Source: Paguma larvata (taxonomy: Eukaryota; Chordata; Mammalia; Carnivora; Viverridae). Taken from it: a stretch of DNA of 64,000 nt. Positions 11,336-23,370 of this stretch are shown here, one piece after another (position 1 is the first letter of the stretch; each line of letters opens with the position of its first letter). Where the stretch lies: NCBI GenBank assembly GCA_030068075.1, contig CM057839.1:51736960-51800959 (forward strand), in the 5' to 3' direction. The position numbers and the translations under genes were made by a program. The notes beneath the pieces were generated by a model. That model saw only the letters and a program-made list of their open reading frames with translations. It made no database searches and was not told the origin of the DNA.

Positions 11336-12660
11336 GGGCCTGTTGTAGTGCAGGTACTGTGCATGTGTACACATGTGCACTCCACATGTTAAGACTGCTG
11401 TGAATTGCACTGATGTGATTTTGTGCCTCCATCTGACGCTGCATTGATTTCATTGTCAGATATTTTCCTCTATCCTATTATGGTGACTTAATCAGGGACA
11501 TGCTACAAGCCGCTTGGCAGAGATGCCTGCAACACAGCCAGGGCCAGTGGGCTAAAGTGAGGGAAATTGACTTATGGCCCCACCACCCTTAAGCTCCAGG
11601 CATGTTGCTTGAAATATGCACACGCACACACACACAAAAGGCACACTGACACCACAATTTGTTAAATTACAGATTGTACTGATCATACAGTTACAATAAA
11701 TACTATGCCCTTTGAAAGTCTCAAATCATTACCCAGTGTTAGACATATGAGGATTCTCTTATAAGCTGGCAATAGGCAATAATCCATTTTCATAGTAGAA
11801 ATCTGCTTTGGCAATCATTGTTTCCTTTTGGGAATGACACAGTTTAATTCTGTCTCCTAGGTGTGGCCAGACCACCCTTGATCTCGACCTTCTTTGTAGA
11901 TATACCACTAAGCTCTTTGTAGTGTAACCCATTACTGTGAAACAATAAAAGATTTCTGGAAGAATCTTAGAGCCACAGAATTTCTTTAAATAGTGGTATC
12001 TTGTGTTGTTTACTCTTAAAATAATTTCTAGTAGAAGAGAGGACTGTGTCCTAGAAGAACTGCCCCAGAAAGCTTATGAACAGGAATAATGGTTTGCACC
12101 ACTACTTTCTGGAAAGCAAATGGGATTTTCATGTGAACCCAGCAAAGGGTCAGACCACACTGACATATATTTTTTGGTTTCTAATCTTACCTCCACTGCC
12201 ATTATGGACTGCATTACACAACCCTCTGACCCAAGGCCCAGCTATGCGAGCTTTTTATCAGCTCACAGAATGGTCTCTGCACAGCATGGCTTCTGCCAGG
12301 GCTTAGGGACCAGTGGGCAGCCAGACCTCAGGCTCTGGGCACCAACACCCAGACCCCAAGTTCTACTCTGAAATCGAATCATGATATCACCGTGGGCCAA
12401 TCAAATCTTTGTCCGAGTTCAGTCCTGGATGCTCCAAGATAGTGGCTCCCAGATGATTAGTCTATGATATTGTCTGGGAGCCTGAATAATGTAAGAATGT
12501 TAATTAACTGAAAATATTTCTTTCATCACGTTTCTTCAGTACTCTTTTGGCTGGTGCAGGAGAAAGCTGAGGAAGGGAGATTAGCTTTTTCTTTTTCTAG
12601 TGTAGCAAAACATAAGCTAAGAAGACAGTTTCTCAGTAACCGATGCTCACCACCTACTCA
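11336..12660. other. Unassigned intergenic sequence
   Basis: Contains a short CA run (11619-11636) but no supported gene, RNA gene or repeat family. Short frames at 12076-12371 overlap each other and show no family features. Confidence 0.5.
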
Positions 12661-12669
12661 ATTGTTTAA

Positions 12670-13380
12670 CCAGGAGCCATTTATGCATCTTCTCTTTCTC
12701 TCGCAACCAATATCCAATCCATTCATGAGTGTTAACCTCTTTATCCCATAAACACATCTTGCATTTGACCATTTTCATCATATCCACTGCCAAGACCCTC
12801 AGCCAAGCCATAAATCATCCCTCATCTGAACCAACGCAACAGCCCTCTAACTGGTTTCCTGCTTTATTCTTGCCTCTCCGTACTCCACATAGCAGGCAGA
12901 GGGGTCTTTCTAAAGTCATATTATATTGCTTTCCAGCTTAAAGCTGTCCAGTGTTTTCCTGTTGCAACCAGAATTAAAGTCCAGATTGTTCACCATGGCC
13001 TGCAAAATTCTGCGCAGTGCCTCCTTCGGCCTCTCTCTCCAGCTTCTCTCTCACCGCTCTCCACCTCGTTTGCAATGCTTCCAATGCAGCCTTGTTCTTG
13101 TTCCAAGTCTTTTGCATTGATGTTTACTCTGCCTGAAATGCTCTCTTGATCTTCCACCATTGCCTCTTCCTCGTCATTCAGCTCTACCTCAAATGTCATC
13201 TTCTCAAGAAGGAGGAAAAATGCCTTTAAGACAACTTGCACACTGATTGGAGTGTGCATCCCAGCTGTTAGTTCTGTGAGGTCAGAGAGTGTGCCAGGGC
13301 TGCTTATTACTTCATCTGCACTGCGTAGCACTGTGTCTGGCACATAGGGGGTGCTGAGTAAATAGAGGAATGAATTCATG
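12670..13380 (+). mobile_element. L2 LINE 3' end
   Basis: L2 blocks in order: aatatccaatccattcatga (12709), aacagccctctaactggttt (12838), ttcaccatggcctgcaaaat (12988), gcactgtgtctggcacatag (13328), ending in gaggaatgaattcatg. The antisense 148-codon frame at 12990-13436 is therefore not a gene. Confidence 0.85.
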
Positions 13381-13511
13381 CATCCCAGCTGGTTTGGGTA
13401 TTGATTGCTGGTGAAGTTCTTAAGCATGCTAGGCAACAGATACTAATACACCATCTTGTACTGCAGCCACATGGTGATAATAAAAAGCACATTGATTTTT
13501 AGTTGGCTTTA

Positions 13512-13624
13512 TTTTTTTAAAGATTTTTATTTTTTAAGTAATCTCTGTATCTAATGTGGGACTTGAACTTAAAACCTTGAGATCAATAGTTGAATGCATG
13601 CATGCCTGAGCCAGCCACACACCC
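13512..13624 (-). mobile_element. Short, old CAN-SINE
   Basis: ttaaagatttttattttttaagtaatctct, then gggacttgaacttaaaacct, gagatcaatagttgaatgca and cctgagccagccacacaccc. This is the short caniform/feliform-shared subtype lacking the GA-rich stretch. Confidence 0.75.
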
Positions 13625-13626
13625 AG

Positions 13627-16020
13627 TTTTATTATTGTTTTAGAATTTTCTACACAATTTACCACGTTACCTGCTGTACTTGAAATGGATTATTGTCAGT
13701 ACCCTGCTTTCGGTACAATTCTGAAAAAGAAATAGCCCTCCACATATCATTGACAATAGAAGGCAGAGTGAGCTGACCCAGAAAACATACGCACTAGTTC
13801 TTAAAGACTCTGCTTAGAAATAGCACTCATCACTTTCATCAAAGGAAGTTACATGGCCACACCTAACTTCAAGAAGTCAGGGAAGTATGATCTTACCATA
13901 TGAATAGAAGGAGAACTGGAACAATTTAGGGAACTTCCCTTATGATGATCTCACCACTCTAGCAATACAATTGATTCAAAGCTGGACATAGGGAATTTTT
14001 AGCAATCACAAATATTTAAATACGTACAATGGATGTGCATACTGGTATGGGGCATACTGATATGGGACAAGAACAGATGAAATATCATACCGTACAAGAA
14101 CAGTATAATTAGGCTTAAAAGACAAAACATACAGATTTAATCAGATCAGAAACTATCTTCATTACTAGCCCCTCTCAACTGGGGTTTTGTGAGAGATTTA
14201 ATCCTGAATGTTCTGAGCATCCACAATGGTACTAGCTATGTATCCACAGGATAATTGGAAAAATAATCCCTCAGATAATTTTCCGTAGAGCTTAATTCTA
14301 TTACAAAACTCTGGTTGGAGCAATGTTTTTGTCATATTTATATAAGTGTTTTCACCAAATTCTTAAGTAGGAGAGCTGGTAATTAATATTACAATCCCAG
14401 TGAATATGATTTGAGGTTACTTTTGCATAATAATGCTAACGTTATCTAGAGTGAACTATACATAATTTTCTACCCATTGCGTGGATTCAGTTATCTTTCG
14501 TTTATACCCAGCTTCCATTGTTGTAACCTATCCATCCTACTTTTCTAAATTTCACTCCATCATACTGACTTTTTATTTACTCTAGAGACCTAGGATTTCT
14601 ATCTTCCTGCTCTCTATTTAGTAGTCCTCAAAATCTGCTACATAGCTGTCATCCTCAGTCTTTCTTTCACTGCCCTACCTGGTGTGGACCCACTGTTTCC
14701 TAAATCTTCTAACTACACATTTCTTGATTTACTCCATTATTTTGCTGAAGCATATTCTCAAGAAGTTCTTATATATCTGAAAATTTCTTTGTCTACACAT
14801 ATACTTGAATGATAGTTTAGCTGGATACGGAATTCTAGGTTACAAATAATTTTCCCTTCGAACTTTTGAAGTATTGCCACAGACTACAGATTTTCATCAT
14901 AGGATGCTTATCAACTGAATAATTATTCCCTTTATGGTTCCACGAATGGGCAGGTATGGAAGATGAGGTACTGGTTCACAGTCTAGTTAATAATAGGGCT
15001 TGACCCTCCAGGTATATTTGGTTGTTTCCTCTATAAAAGCACCCCATGAAAGTGAAAGTAGGAGTCTTGAAACTTCTTTATTAAAACTCAACAGGAAAGT
15101 TCAAGTAAAATTGCCTTATCTGTTGCAGTGGGACAAAAATTACATGGTTTATTATGAAAAGACCTTCATTTTGTAAAAAGCACAGCTGAAGACTTGGTCT
15201 TAGAGACATTTTCAGAGAGGTGTCTTTTGGGAGATTGGCTAACATAGATTCAGCTCAGCTAAGGTGACTTGGTTTGTTCAGCTTGGTCCCAAATGTTTAG
15301 CTTCCTCATCCTATACCAGTGGGCTATCCTGGCATGATCTTCTCAAGGTGATGGCAGAATTACATAAGGCTAGAGAAAAAACATAAGTCCTCTTGAGACC
15401 TTGGCTCAGAATGGGCACAATATGACTTTGCCCTTATCCTATTGGCAAAAGCAAGTCATATGTCCAAACCCAAGCATGTTCTGCCAAGAATCACAGAAGC
15501 ACACCCCACCCACCCTGGGTGTACATTGTACTGTTATGTAAAAAATAGCGTGGATAGAGGGAAAGAATATTAGAGCTAGTAACACTCTCTATTCCAGTAA
15601 AAAAACATATTTAAAAAATATTAATTTGTACAACACACATTTATTGAAGGAAGATGATTTCCCCTGTTAGCAAGGTCATGGCCTTGTTCTTTCCGACAAA
15701 AGATAGCTTCAAAAATGTGCTGAGGAGCATTACTTGCTCTTCTCATCTGCCCGGAGTTCTGTGGCAGGATAATAAGCTCTGGCTACTCTTTGTTGTCCAG
15801 GAAGGGCACTGCCTCCCTTTACATGCTTTGGAGTCACTAAACCGCTGAGAAAGGGCAGGTATCTTGCAGGGATATGTGTAGGGTTGAGTGGAGGTGATTA
15901 AACAAATCTTTTTGCTACTGGGAGAGAAAAACAAACACACCATATTTAGATTTTAACTTCCTACCAGGCAGCCATGTTTTACCCTTCTTTGAATTTCTGC
16001 ACGTTATGGAAACTGGGCAC
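13627..16020. other. Unassigned AT-rich intergenic sequence
   Basis: About 2.4 kb without a supportable gene. The block around 14750-14900 reads like an old interspersed repeat (tgatagtttagctggatacg at 14811) that I cannot name. Confidence 0.45.
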
Positions 16021-16029
16021 AGTGGGCTG

Positions 16030-16200
16030 CAGCAGGGACCAATGCTGACCTAGGCGTCAGAGGCCTAGATTCTCAGCCTGACAGGTCATCACCATTTGTG
16101 AACTTGAGCAAGTTGCTTTAGCTCGTTGGGCCTCAATTTCCTGTTCTGTAAACGAGAACTAATGGTAAGGTGACCTACTTATCTCCAGAGGTGAAAGGAG
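16030..16200 (+). mobile_element. MIR SINE
   Basis: Clear MIR core and tail: gtgaacttgagcaagttgct at 16098, then cctcaatttcctgttctgta at 16131 and a short trailing purine-rich end. Confidence 0.8.
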
Positions 16201-16519
16201 TAACAAACAACATAGCAAATGGGAACAGATTTTGGAAAATTGCAGAGAACTGACCACATATAACCGTGGCAGTTTTCTGAAGTCTGGGCTTGTTAACCAA
16301 GTTACGACACGAGCTTAAGGAGAATGAGGCTATGGATTAGGTTTTATACTCAGGAAAAAACTCTTCTAATATCCATCCCTTAGTGTTGCTTCTCCCCTTT
16401 CTGCTACAATCTAGGCTTAGGAGATGCAGAGCAACTTGGATGCTTCTGGAAAGAGAGTTTCTAGGAACTCTCTAGAAGAGAGTTTCTAGGGTCCTCCTGA
16501 CCCTGAGCATTGCGCTTTA

Positions 16520-16680
16520 GCAAAGTTTTTAAGGTCATGGACTACATTGAATACCCAAAGAAAACCATGTCTCCTTTTCCTGGGAGGGTGGGAAAATACA
16601 CTGATGCATACGAACACACAATTTTGAGTATAATTTCAGGATTTGGATGGAGGAATGTTCCTCCTAGAACTCTACTTTTA
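16520..16680. repeat. Diverged interspersed repeat, copy A
   Basis: Shares ordered words with 18125-18300: taatttcaggattt (16631 and 18252) and tcctcctaga (16659 and 18281), with nearly equal spacing (28 and 29 bp), plus an upstream aaagaaaac block. The pair is probably two copies of one old mammalian transposon, which I cannot name. Confidence 0.55.
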
Positions 16681-16950
16681 GAGAAATAATTTACCTGTGC
16701 ATAGTCTCAGTGCTCAGCCTGGCACTATAGGGACACCATCTATGTTTCCTCATGTCTGTTACCCACTCTATTCGGAGCTCACCAGAAAAGACAGAGAGTC
16801 CCCTCACCTGGCTTGTTTCATTTTCAGTTTCTGTACACAAAAATTGAACTCCAAGACATTGGTGTATATTGTAACAGTATGTCGTTTGAAGGCTGTGTTG
16901 CCAAACATTTTTTCCATTGGCCATTCACTTCTTCTCTCCCTCTAACCCCT

Positions 16951-17304
16951 CTTCTCCTCCTCCTCCTCCTCCTCCTCCTCCTCCTCCTCTTCCTCTTCCT
17001 CTTCCTCCTCCTCCTTCTTCTCATTATCCTCCTTCTCCTCCTCTTCCTCCTCCTCCTCCTCCTTCTTCTTAGTCATCGTTGTTGTCGTCGTTTCCTCCTC
17101 CTCCTCCTCCTCCTCCTCCTCCTCCTCCTCCTCCTCCTCCTCCTCCTCCTCCTTCTTCTTCTTCTTCTTCTTCTTCTTCTTCTCTTTTTCTCCTCCTTCT
17201 TCTTCTTCTTCCTCCTCCTCCTCCCCCTCCTCCTCTTCTCCCTCCTCCTCCTCCTCTCCCACCTTTCCCTCCTCCTCCCTCTCCTTTTTGTCCTCCTCCT
17301 CCTT
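16951..17304. repeat. Long TCC/TTC polypyrimidine tract
   Basis: About 350 bp of nearly pure pyrimidine on the plus strand, chiefly TCC then TTC units. A 20-bp mixed island (agtcatcgttgttgtcgtcg) interrupts it at 17071-17090. The leucine-, proline- or glutamate-only frames read through it on both strands are translation artefacts. Such mirror-symmetric tracts can form triplex DNA and are prone to length change. Confidence 0.95.
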
Positions 17305-19290
17305 AAAAACAACCTTTTGTATTAGTTTATAAATTCACATCATTAATTATGATGTACCTTTAAAAACATCTTAAAAGGCACATCACATAATTACCATAAA
17401 CTCTGAAATCTTTTACTTTTGTAGAGGAAGAATTCAAGGTATTCGTTACATCCCTATAGTTAAATGAATAGTACCACCTTATATAAACAGACAACCACTC
17501 TCCTCCAGCATTTCATTCTGTTACAGAACTGCTAGTTTGGTTCTCCAGTATAGGTTACCAGTTATAGGTGGACATGAACTCAGTTATTATCCATAGAATC
17601 TCACTTTTAAGGAAATTCAGAAAGATAACCACTGAAGCATGAAGTTCATTGGAAAAAATGAGCAAGGCATAGAAGGACTAAGTGCGGGAAATGACTCCAA
17701 AAATTCGCAGACCATGACAATTGCAAAAAACATGATATCAGCAAATGTGGTGATTTCTCTACAGCACTCAAATTCCTGTTCTGTATGTCAACTGAAGAGA
17801 ATTTGTCAGAAGGATATCACATAATCATCAACACACACGCTGACATTTTGAAATGTTTTTAAATGGCAATTAAAAAAAACTTAACTCATCATATATTCTT
17901 ATTGTTACCTGGCTTGATGTTTTCTGATGACTGGCCGAAGGGTCACTTTTTTCTATTACCTGTTTAACATCCATATCGTTTCAATACTGTTCGTACATTA
18001 CATTGCTCATACTTAATTTATGAGCAATTAAACAGCAGTGCTGCCCTTTTAAAGTTATCTTTCTAGGTGTTTAAAAGTTGCCAAGTGAAAGAATAACAAA
18101 AGGAAAACTCTCCTGAGCAATGGTTTTAACTATTTTTCTGTGGTTATGGATTCCACCCAAGATCTAAAGAAAACATTGGCCCCTGTGGGTAAGGAGGTGG
18201 CAGGGTTGAGATGGTGGGGGGGTGGGGAATGCACCTATGCATATGGACAGATAATTTCAGGATTTAGGTGGGAGGAGTGCTCCTCCTAGATCCTGTGCTT
18301 TAAAGAATTGATTTATTTCCCATGCACTGGGGAGAGGATGGCAGTTTCCCTAGCTCATGCTTGCAATGATCATTTTCTCCGCTCTCAGGCAATAGCCTAC
18401 TGGTAATAAACATTACATAAACAAACCAGGTAAGGTCTAATAGAAAATAGCCACTGTACTTTAAAGAAAATAAGGATGAGCAACCACACCTTTCTGTGTG
18501 TTTTTATTTGGCTTTTATGGAAATCTTTTGGGTGTGTGAATTCAGTGTTTGTAACTGTTAGATTCTCTTATCCTTTGAACATTGTCAGATGTATAGCAGC
18601 TGTAGAAGGAGATAAAGGCCATTGGAAAGGGATTTAATCATCCAGGCAAATTATGTTTTACTGCATATTTTACCATTGGCTTTCAGAAGTGTTTAACATG
18701 AGTGCTTACCTATTGAGATGGCTGCTAAAGGGGAAGGTGAGCAGAGAAACTGCATGGGCCTTGTTTTTCATAGTATCTGCAAGACTGTTAGAAAACTCAT
18801 AACTGCCATTAACCATCACTGCTCAGAAGTGGTCTGAAAGGGGTGTGGCTTGGAAGATGTATTATTTACTCTGGAAGAAATATTGTTTTCTTTGTTCTCC
18901 TAAGACTGAGAAACTTGTAGTATTAGGTAAATGTCTCATCTAATTGTTCTAGTTAGATTTTTCCCTGGGGAAACTGGGCACCCAGACCTTAATGGACCTA
19001 GTAGATGGTCTATATTTTGCTCTCCCATTTGTAAAGATTAAATCAGAGAGTCCTGAAATACTGCACTAAAATAATTGACAAGTAAAAGAAATATTAGTCG
19101 AATGTCCATAATCTAGATTTTTAGCTCCTCTTTTTCCTTTTTTAATTCCATTCCTTTAGGGAAATGCACTTTAAATAAGTGCTTTCACTAAAAGGCAACC
19201 TGGAACCTAGGAAAAACAATAAATTTCAGTTAATTAGTTCTACTGTTGGTTAAGAGAACAGGATGGCAATATTTTGAAAGGAGATATTCC
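17305..19290. other. Unassigned AT-rich sequence
   Basis: Apart from the repeat copy at 18125-18300, no gene or named element is recognised. Confidence 0.5.
18125..18300. repeat. Diverged interspersed repeat, copy B
   Basis: Partner of 16520-16680 in the same orientation. It also contains atgcacctatgcatatggac, matching a gatgcatacgaacac segment in copy A. The spacing of 1.6 kb is taken up largely by the TCC tract. Confidence 0.55.
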
Positions 19291-19304
19291 TCCACCACAG
19301 TTAT

Positions 19305-19528
19305 GGTCATCATCACTACCACTGCCACCATCACCATCACCACCATCACCTCAATTGCCACCATCGCCATCACTACTACCACCTCTATTGCCGCCACCAC
19401 CACCACCACCACCACCACCACCACCACCACCTCCATTGCCATCATCATCATCATCACCACCACCATGACCACCACCACCACCTCCGTCACCATCATCATC
19501 ACCAGTACTATCACTGTCACCATCACTG
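19305..19528. repeat. CCA/TCA compound microsatellite
   Basis: Trinucleotide array of cca, tca and cac units with a pure ACC core at 19396-19430 and TCA/TCC-rich shoulders. The Thr/Ile/Pro- and Val/Met-rich frames are artefacts. Confidence 0.93.
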
Positions 19529-19615
19529 TTAACGTTATCAACCACTTTCATGTGCCAGAAACTATGTTGGGTGCTTTTTCTGCACTATTTTAATAAATCT
19601 CATCTTTCATATGAA

Positions 19616-19835
19616 GTAGGGCCTTTGCATATTCTATTTCCTTGAATACCCTTCCCTGCCTCTTTCTGATGAACACTGACCTGTCCTTCAGACAACACAT
19701 CTCCCAAGGGAATCTTCTCTGATTCTGTGTCTTTCCATGCCTCTTTACTTATCTCCATTACTAAACAAAACTCTGGGAGGGTAGGAACCGTACCACTCTT
19801 TGCTCACTAGACAGTGTGTAGCACATAGCTATGAA
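19616..19835 (+). mobile_element. L2 LINE 3' fragment
   Basis: agggcctttgcatattctat, then cctgtccttcagacaacaca, ggaatcttctctgattctgt and the terminal tgtgtagcacatagct. It ends short of the L2 terminus. Confidence 0.7.
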
Positions 19836-21884
19836 GCCAGGATTCCAGTCCAGTACTTTTCTAGCACTAGGAGTTTAACCACAGTTATTCTACCCTCCCT
19901 CGTTCCTCCTCTGCCTTCTTGGACCTCTTCTTCTTCATCACAACAGCAGAGTGTAGTGCTAAAAGTAATAACTCCGCATTTAGACTCTCTGAGTTTAGAT
20001 TCAGATAGTACACACCAAGTACTGAGGGCTAACTCTTTATTGTTACTATAATTATCATCCTGCCCACTTCCAGTCTGTGGGTGGGGTTATGTCATGTCAG
20101 ATGTGCTCTTGTGTCATTTGGATTAGCCAGGACCCCTGCCAATGGAACTGATAATTGAGAAGGGTTGAGGGTAGTGCATGGGGGAAATACAGAGTCCCCA
20201 GAAGAAGTTCTCCAAGTAGCTGATGGGTGTGAGTAAAGATATCAGTGTGGTGGAAATTCCCTGCAAAGGGATTGATCCAAATGCTAGCGACAGGATAATT
20301 ATTGGCGAAAATGATGACAAATTAAGATAAAGCATCTTTGCTTCATGTTTGTTTATTTGTTTTTCTTTTTTTTGATTTGTGTTTTCAAGAGTAATTTGTA
20401 CTGATACATTGAGTATACTATCACCGTCGCATCAAAAATTAGCAAGGAAGGCGATAAGCAGGATCAAAAACTGTATTAAATTTACTAAAATCATCATAAC
20501 ATGACAAACTCTGGACTTACAAGGTCAACATGTGAGGAATAAATGAGAAAATTTTATATATCTGTATCTATGTTGCAAAATAGAGAAAAATCAACATATC
20601 CTAGAAATTGGTGCTATAATTGCAGGTTTAATTTTACCAGTGGTTGTATTTCTCATAGTTTCCTGTGTTGGAGTTGATGGCATGGGAATGAATGACCACA
20701 GAATTAGTAATTATCCTATAATTTAAAAAGCGTGGTCAAATTTGTTTCTGTTAGCATTAAGTTTTCCACTTACATAAAAACTTACTACACAAAAGATTTA
20801 GGGAAAATGGCTCAATTTTTTCCCTAGCGTTAGAAGCTGGTGAAGATAATGATATCGATAAACTCACTATCTTTATGAAAAAAAAAAAGGAAAGAAAAAG
20901 GAAAGCGATGACTAAGTTATATCTCTAAGTAGCTACATTCATTAAACCCCACTCTCGTGAGATTTGGAGAAAACACAATAAAAAATGTTTTTGAATTTTA
21001 AGTTTGTACAATAAACCTGATTAAGATTATTCTGGCCATTCTGTTTATTAACAGCATAGAGTGGCTTAAAATAAAAAGCTGACGTGCTCCATAGATTACT
21101 CCACCTACAGGAAACGCATGCTCCCATGTAGTTATGTAACTTTCCCTTGATTCTAATCCTTCGCGGCAGGAAAACTGTAGTTATTTCTTTATACTTATGA
21201 CTTTGCCACGTACAGAGAAGGTACCCAATGAGAATTTGTTGATGAAGATAGATACATCTATGTGGGTTGAAATTAAAGTTTTGGAGCACTGATTTAGTGG
21301 TTAACTACCTGGGAAGGAATGTCGGTAAAGAAACTCGGATTCACTATCATGGAGAATAGTCACTATGCCATTTTTCTCACTCCGACGTGCCCTGGTTTCC
21401 TTTAGGCAAATGAAGGTGGATGTGTGCGGTGTTGGAGAAGCAGGAAAATGAGGTGCTTTTCTAGAATTTTTACCATCTCATCTCTCTAGTCCTGAGGTTC
21501 CTTCTTGGGAAGTTGTTGGTCCATGTTGCCTTTCAGTGATGGTAGGTGGGTGCTGGTAGCTTCTCCCTTTCAGAGAAACCTGGAGGCAGACAGTGCCCGG
21601 ATGGAACAGCTGGGTGCTGGCTTGTGTATCTTTGTCCAGCCTGCCTGGCCCAGGAAGACGATGGAGGACAAAGGCTCAGAGAGGGGAAAATTGTCGCCCA
21701 TCCAAAGATGTTTGAAAAGCCCAACCTTGAAACACGAAGAGCCTGATTAGGAGTTCACTGGCTTCCACTACAAGGCGGTGGCACTTCATTCTTTAATTTA
21801 TAACAGGAAGACTGAGCCCCTCAGAAGACTGACCTAACCACTATGAACACGATTTCTTTATTTATTGGAGGAATTGTCTTTTTT
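19836..21884. other. Unassigned sequence
   Basis: No supported gene. 21655-21770 has a weak reversed MIR-like look (aaaggctcagagaggggaaa). An A-rich tract lies at 20879-20903. Confidence 0.45.
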
Positions 21885-22092
21885 TTTCTAATTTCATTCA
21901 TTTATTTTGACAGAGAAAGAGTGCAAAAGTGTGAGAGAAGGGCAGAGGCAGAGAGAGAGAATCCTAAGCAGCCTCTACACTGTCAGCACAGAGCCCAACA
22001 TGAGGCTGGAACTCAGGAACCATGAGATCATGACCTGAGCCAAACCCAAAAGTTGAATGCTTAACAGACTGGGCCACCCAGGTGCCCCAGGG
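21885..22092 (-). mobile_element. CAN-SINE
   Basis: Reverse SINE with head gccacccaggtgccccaggg at the right and T-rich tail at the left. A duplication aattgtctttttt is at 21872-21884 and 22094-22106. Confidence 0.9.
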
Positions 22093-22129
22093 TAATTGTC
22101 TTTTTTGAACTTGAAAGTAATAAATAATT

Positions 22130-22199
22130 GTTTTCTCTTAATTGTAATGTAATGTATAGTAACTGTTTTCTCTTAGATGTAATGTAATGTATAGTAACT
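22130..22199. repeat. 35-bp tandem duplication
   Basis: Two adjacent 35-bp units (22130-22164 and 22165-22199), each beginning gttttctctta and ending atgtatagtaact, differ at two positions. It lies just beyond a SINE duplication. Confidence 0.9.
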
Positions 22200-22500
22200 G
22201 CAAACATTTTATACAATACGGAGAAATATAGAGAAGATAAAGATTGCTTGGAATCAACCAGAAATTATAACATATTTAATCTTTTGGAATATGCCTTCCT
22301 TTTTACATAAATACATGAATAATTACTTGAAAGTAAATGAGATCATAATGTACATATTGTTTACATCCTTATTTTTGCCTCTTAATATGTTTTGATCCAC
22401 TATCCCATATCCTTCAGTGATTTTTCATGACTGCACGGCTTTGTTATGTTTGTCTAAACTCTGTTTTGACCCGTTAGTTTATTTACAGTTTAGAATGAAA
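22190..22500 (+). repeat. Ancient LINE-like fragment
   Basis: Diverged AT-rich sequence (acaatacggagaaatataga at 22215, tgactgcacggctttgttat at 22428) resembling the repeat at 1230-2000. The family is uncertain. Confidence 0.3.
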
Positions 22501-23109
22501 AATAACGCAATGGATGGACTCCCTTGTCAGTAAATCCTATGTACCTTTCTGAGAATTTCCTTATGATACCTTTCCTACAGTAATCATTTTTTACAAAATA
22601 TATAATCAGATGACACACTTTTGAAAAATCTTTAATAAACTAAGAAACTTAATGAAAAAATAAAATGCTCACGTTTTTACATATGTTAAAAAAGAATCAT
22701 TAAAAGATTATTTTTTAAATGCCATTTACCACACCACACATGGCTGGACAGACACACGGTAGAAAAGGCTCCGTAAATGTAAGAACATCGCAGGCCTACC
22801 TTAAAAGCATTAGTGACAGAACCTCCCATCCTTAACCTTCCCATGCAGCCTCCAGCGGATTGTGACTAGACAAGTCTGAGAAGGAACAGCTCATTTAAAA
22901 AGCATCACCTGGGGTTAGGTTGCCCTGGAGAGTGGGATTTGTGATATAGTGAGAATAATGAGGTGAGGTCCAATTTGATCAAATTTCCCATTCCTTACTC
23001 CGCTTTTTTTGGCCTTGGGGCAAGAAGGGAGAGGACAATTTCCAGAACTGATTTACTGAGATTTTCCACAGGCTGGCATGATGCTCATTTCCCGTCGGCC
23101 TGGCACTAT
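22501..23109. other. Unassigned sequence
   Basis: AT-rich sequence; nothing supportable recognised. Confidence 0.5.
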
Positions 23110-23119
23110 TATAGCCCTT

Positions 23120-23197
23120 GGTTTATTTAAAAAAAAATTTTTTTTTATTTTAGAAAGAGAGAGAGGATGCTCTAGTGGGGAAGGGAGGAGGGGAAGA

Positions 23198-23235
<38 letters not shown>

Positions 23236-23360
23236 CCCAGGCAGACTCCTTGCTCAGTAAGGAGTCCCACACAGGGCTCTATCCCATGACCCTGGGACCA
23301 TGACCTGACTGAGCTAAAATCAAGAGTTGCCACCCAGCTGACTGAGCCACCCAAGCATCC
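23120..23360 (-). mobile_element. Older CAN-SINE with GA expansion
   Basis: Reverse element with cccatgaccctgggaccatg and the head cccagctgactgagccaccc. This wording is of the older, broadly carnivoran subtype. It contains a pure GA run at 23202-23233. Flanks tatagccctt (23110-23119) and tacagccctt (23361-23370) form a near-perfect 10-bp duplication. Confidence 0.88.
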
Positions 23361-23370
23361 TACAGCCCTT

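Noticed and set aside
12990..13436. 148-codon minus-strand frame
   Set aside because: It is antisense to a clear L2 fragment (12670-13380).
16813..17325. 170-codon Leu/Phe-rich frame and several Arg/Glu- or Pro/Ser-rich frames
   Set aside because: They are readings of the TCC/TTC tract in different frames and have no protein-like composition.
19246..19593. 115-codon Thr/Ile frame and its reverse Val/Met frame
   Set aside because: They are produced by the CCA/TCA repeat.
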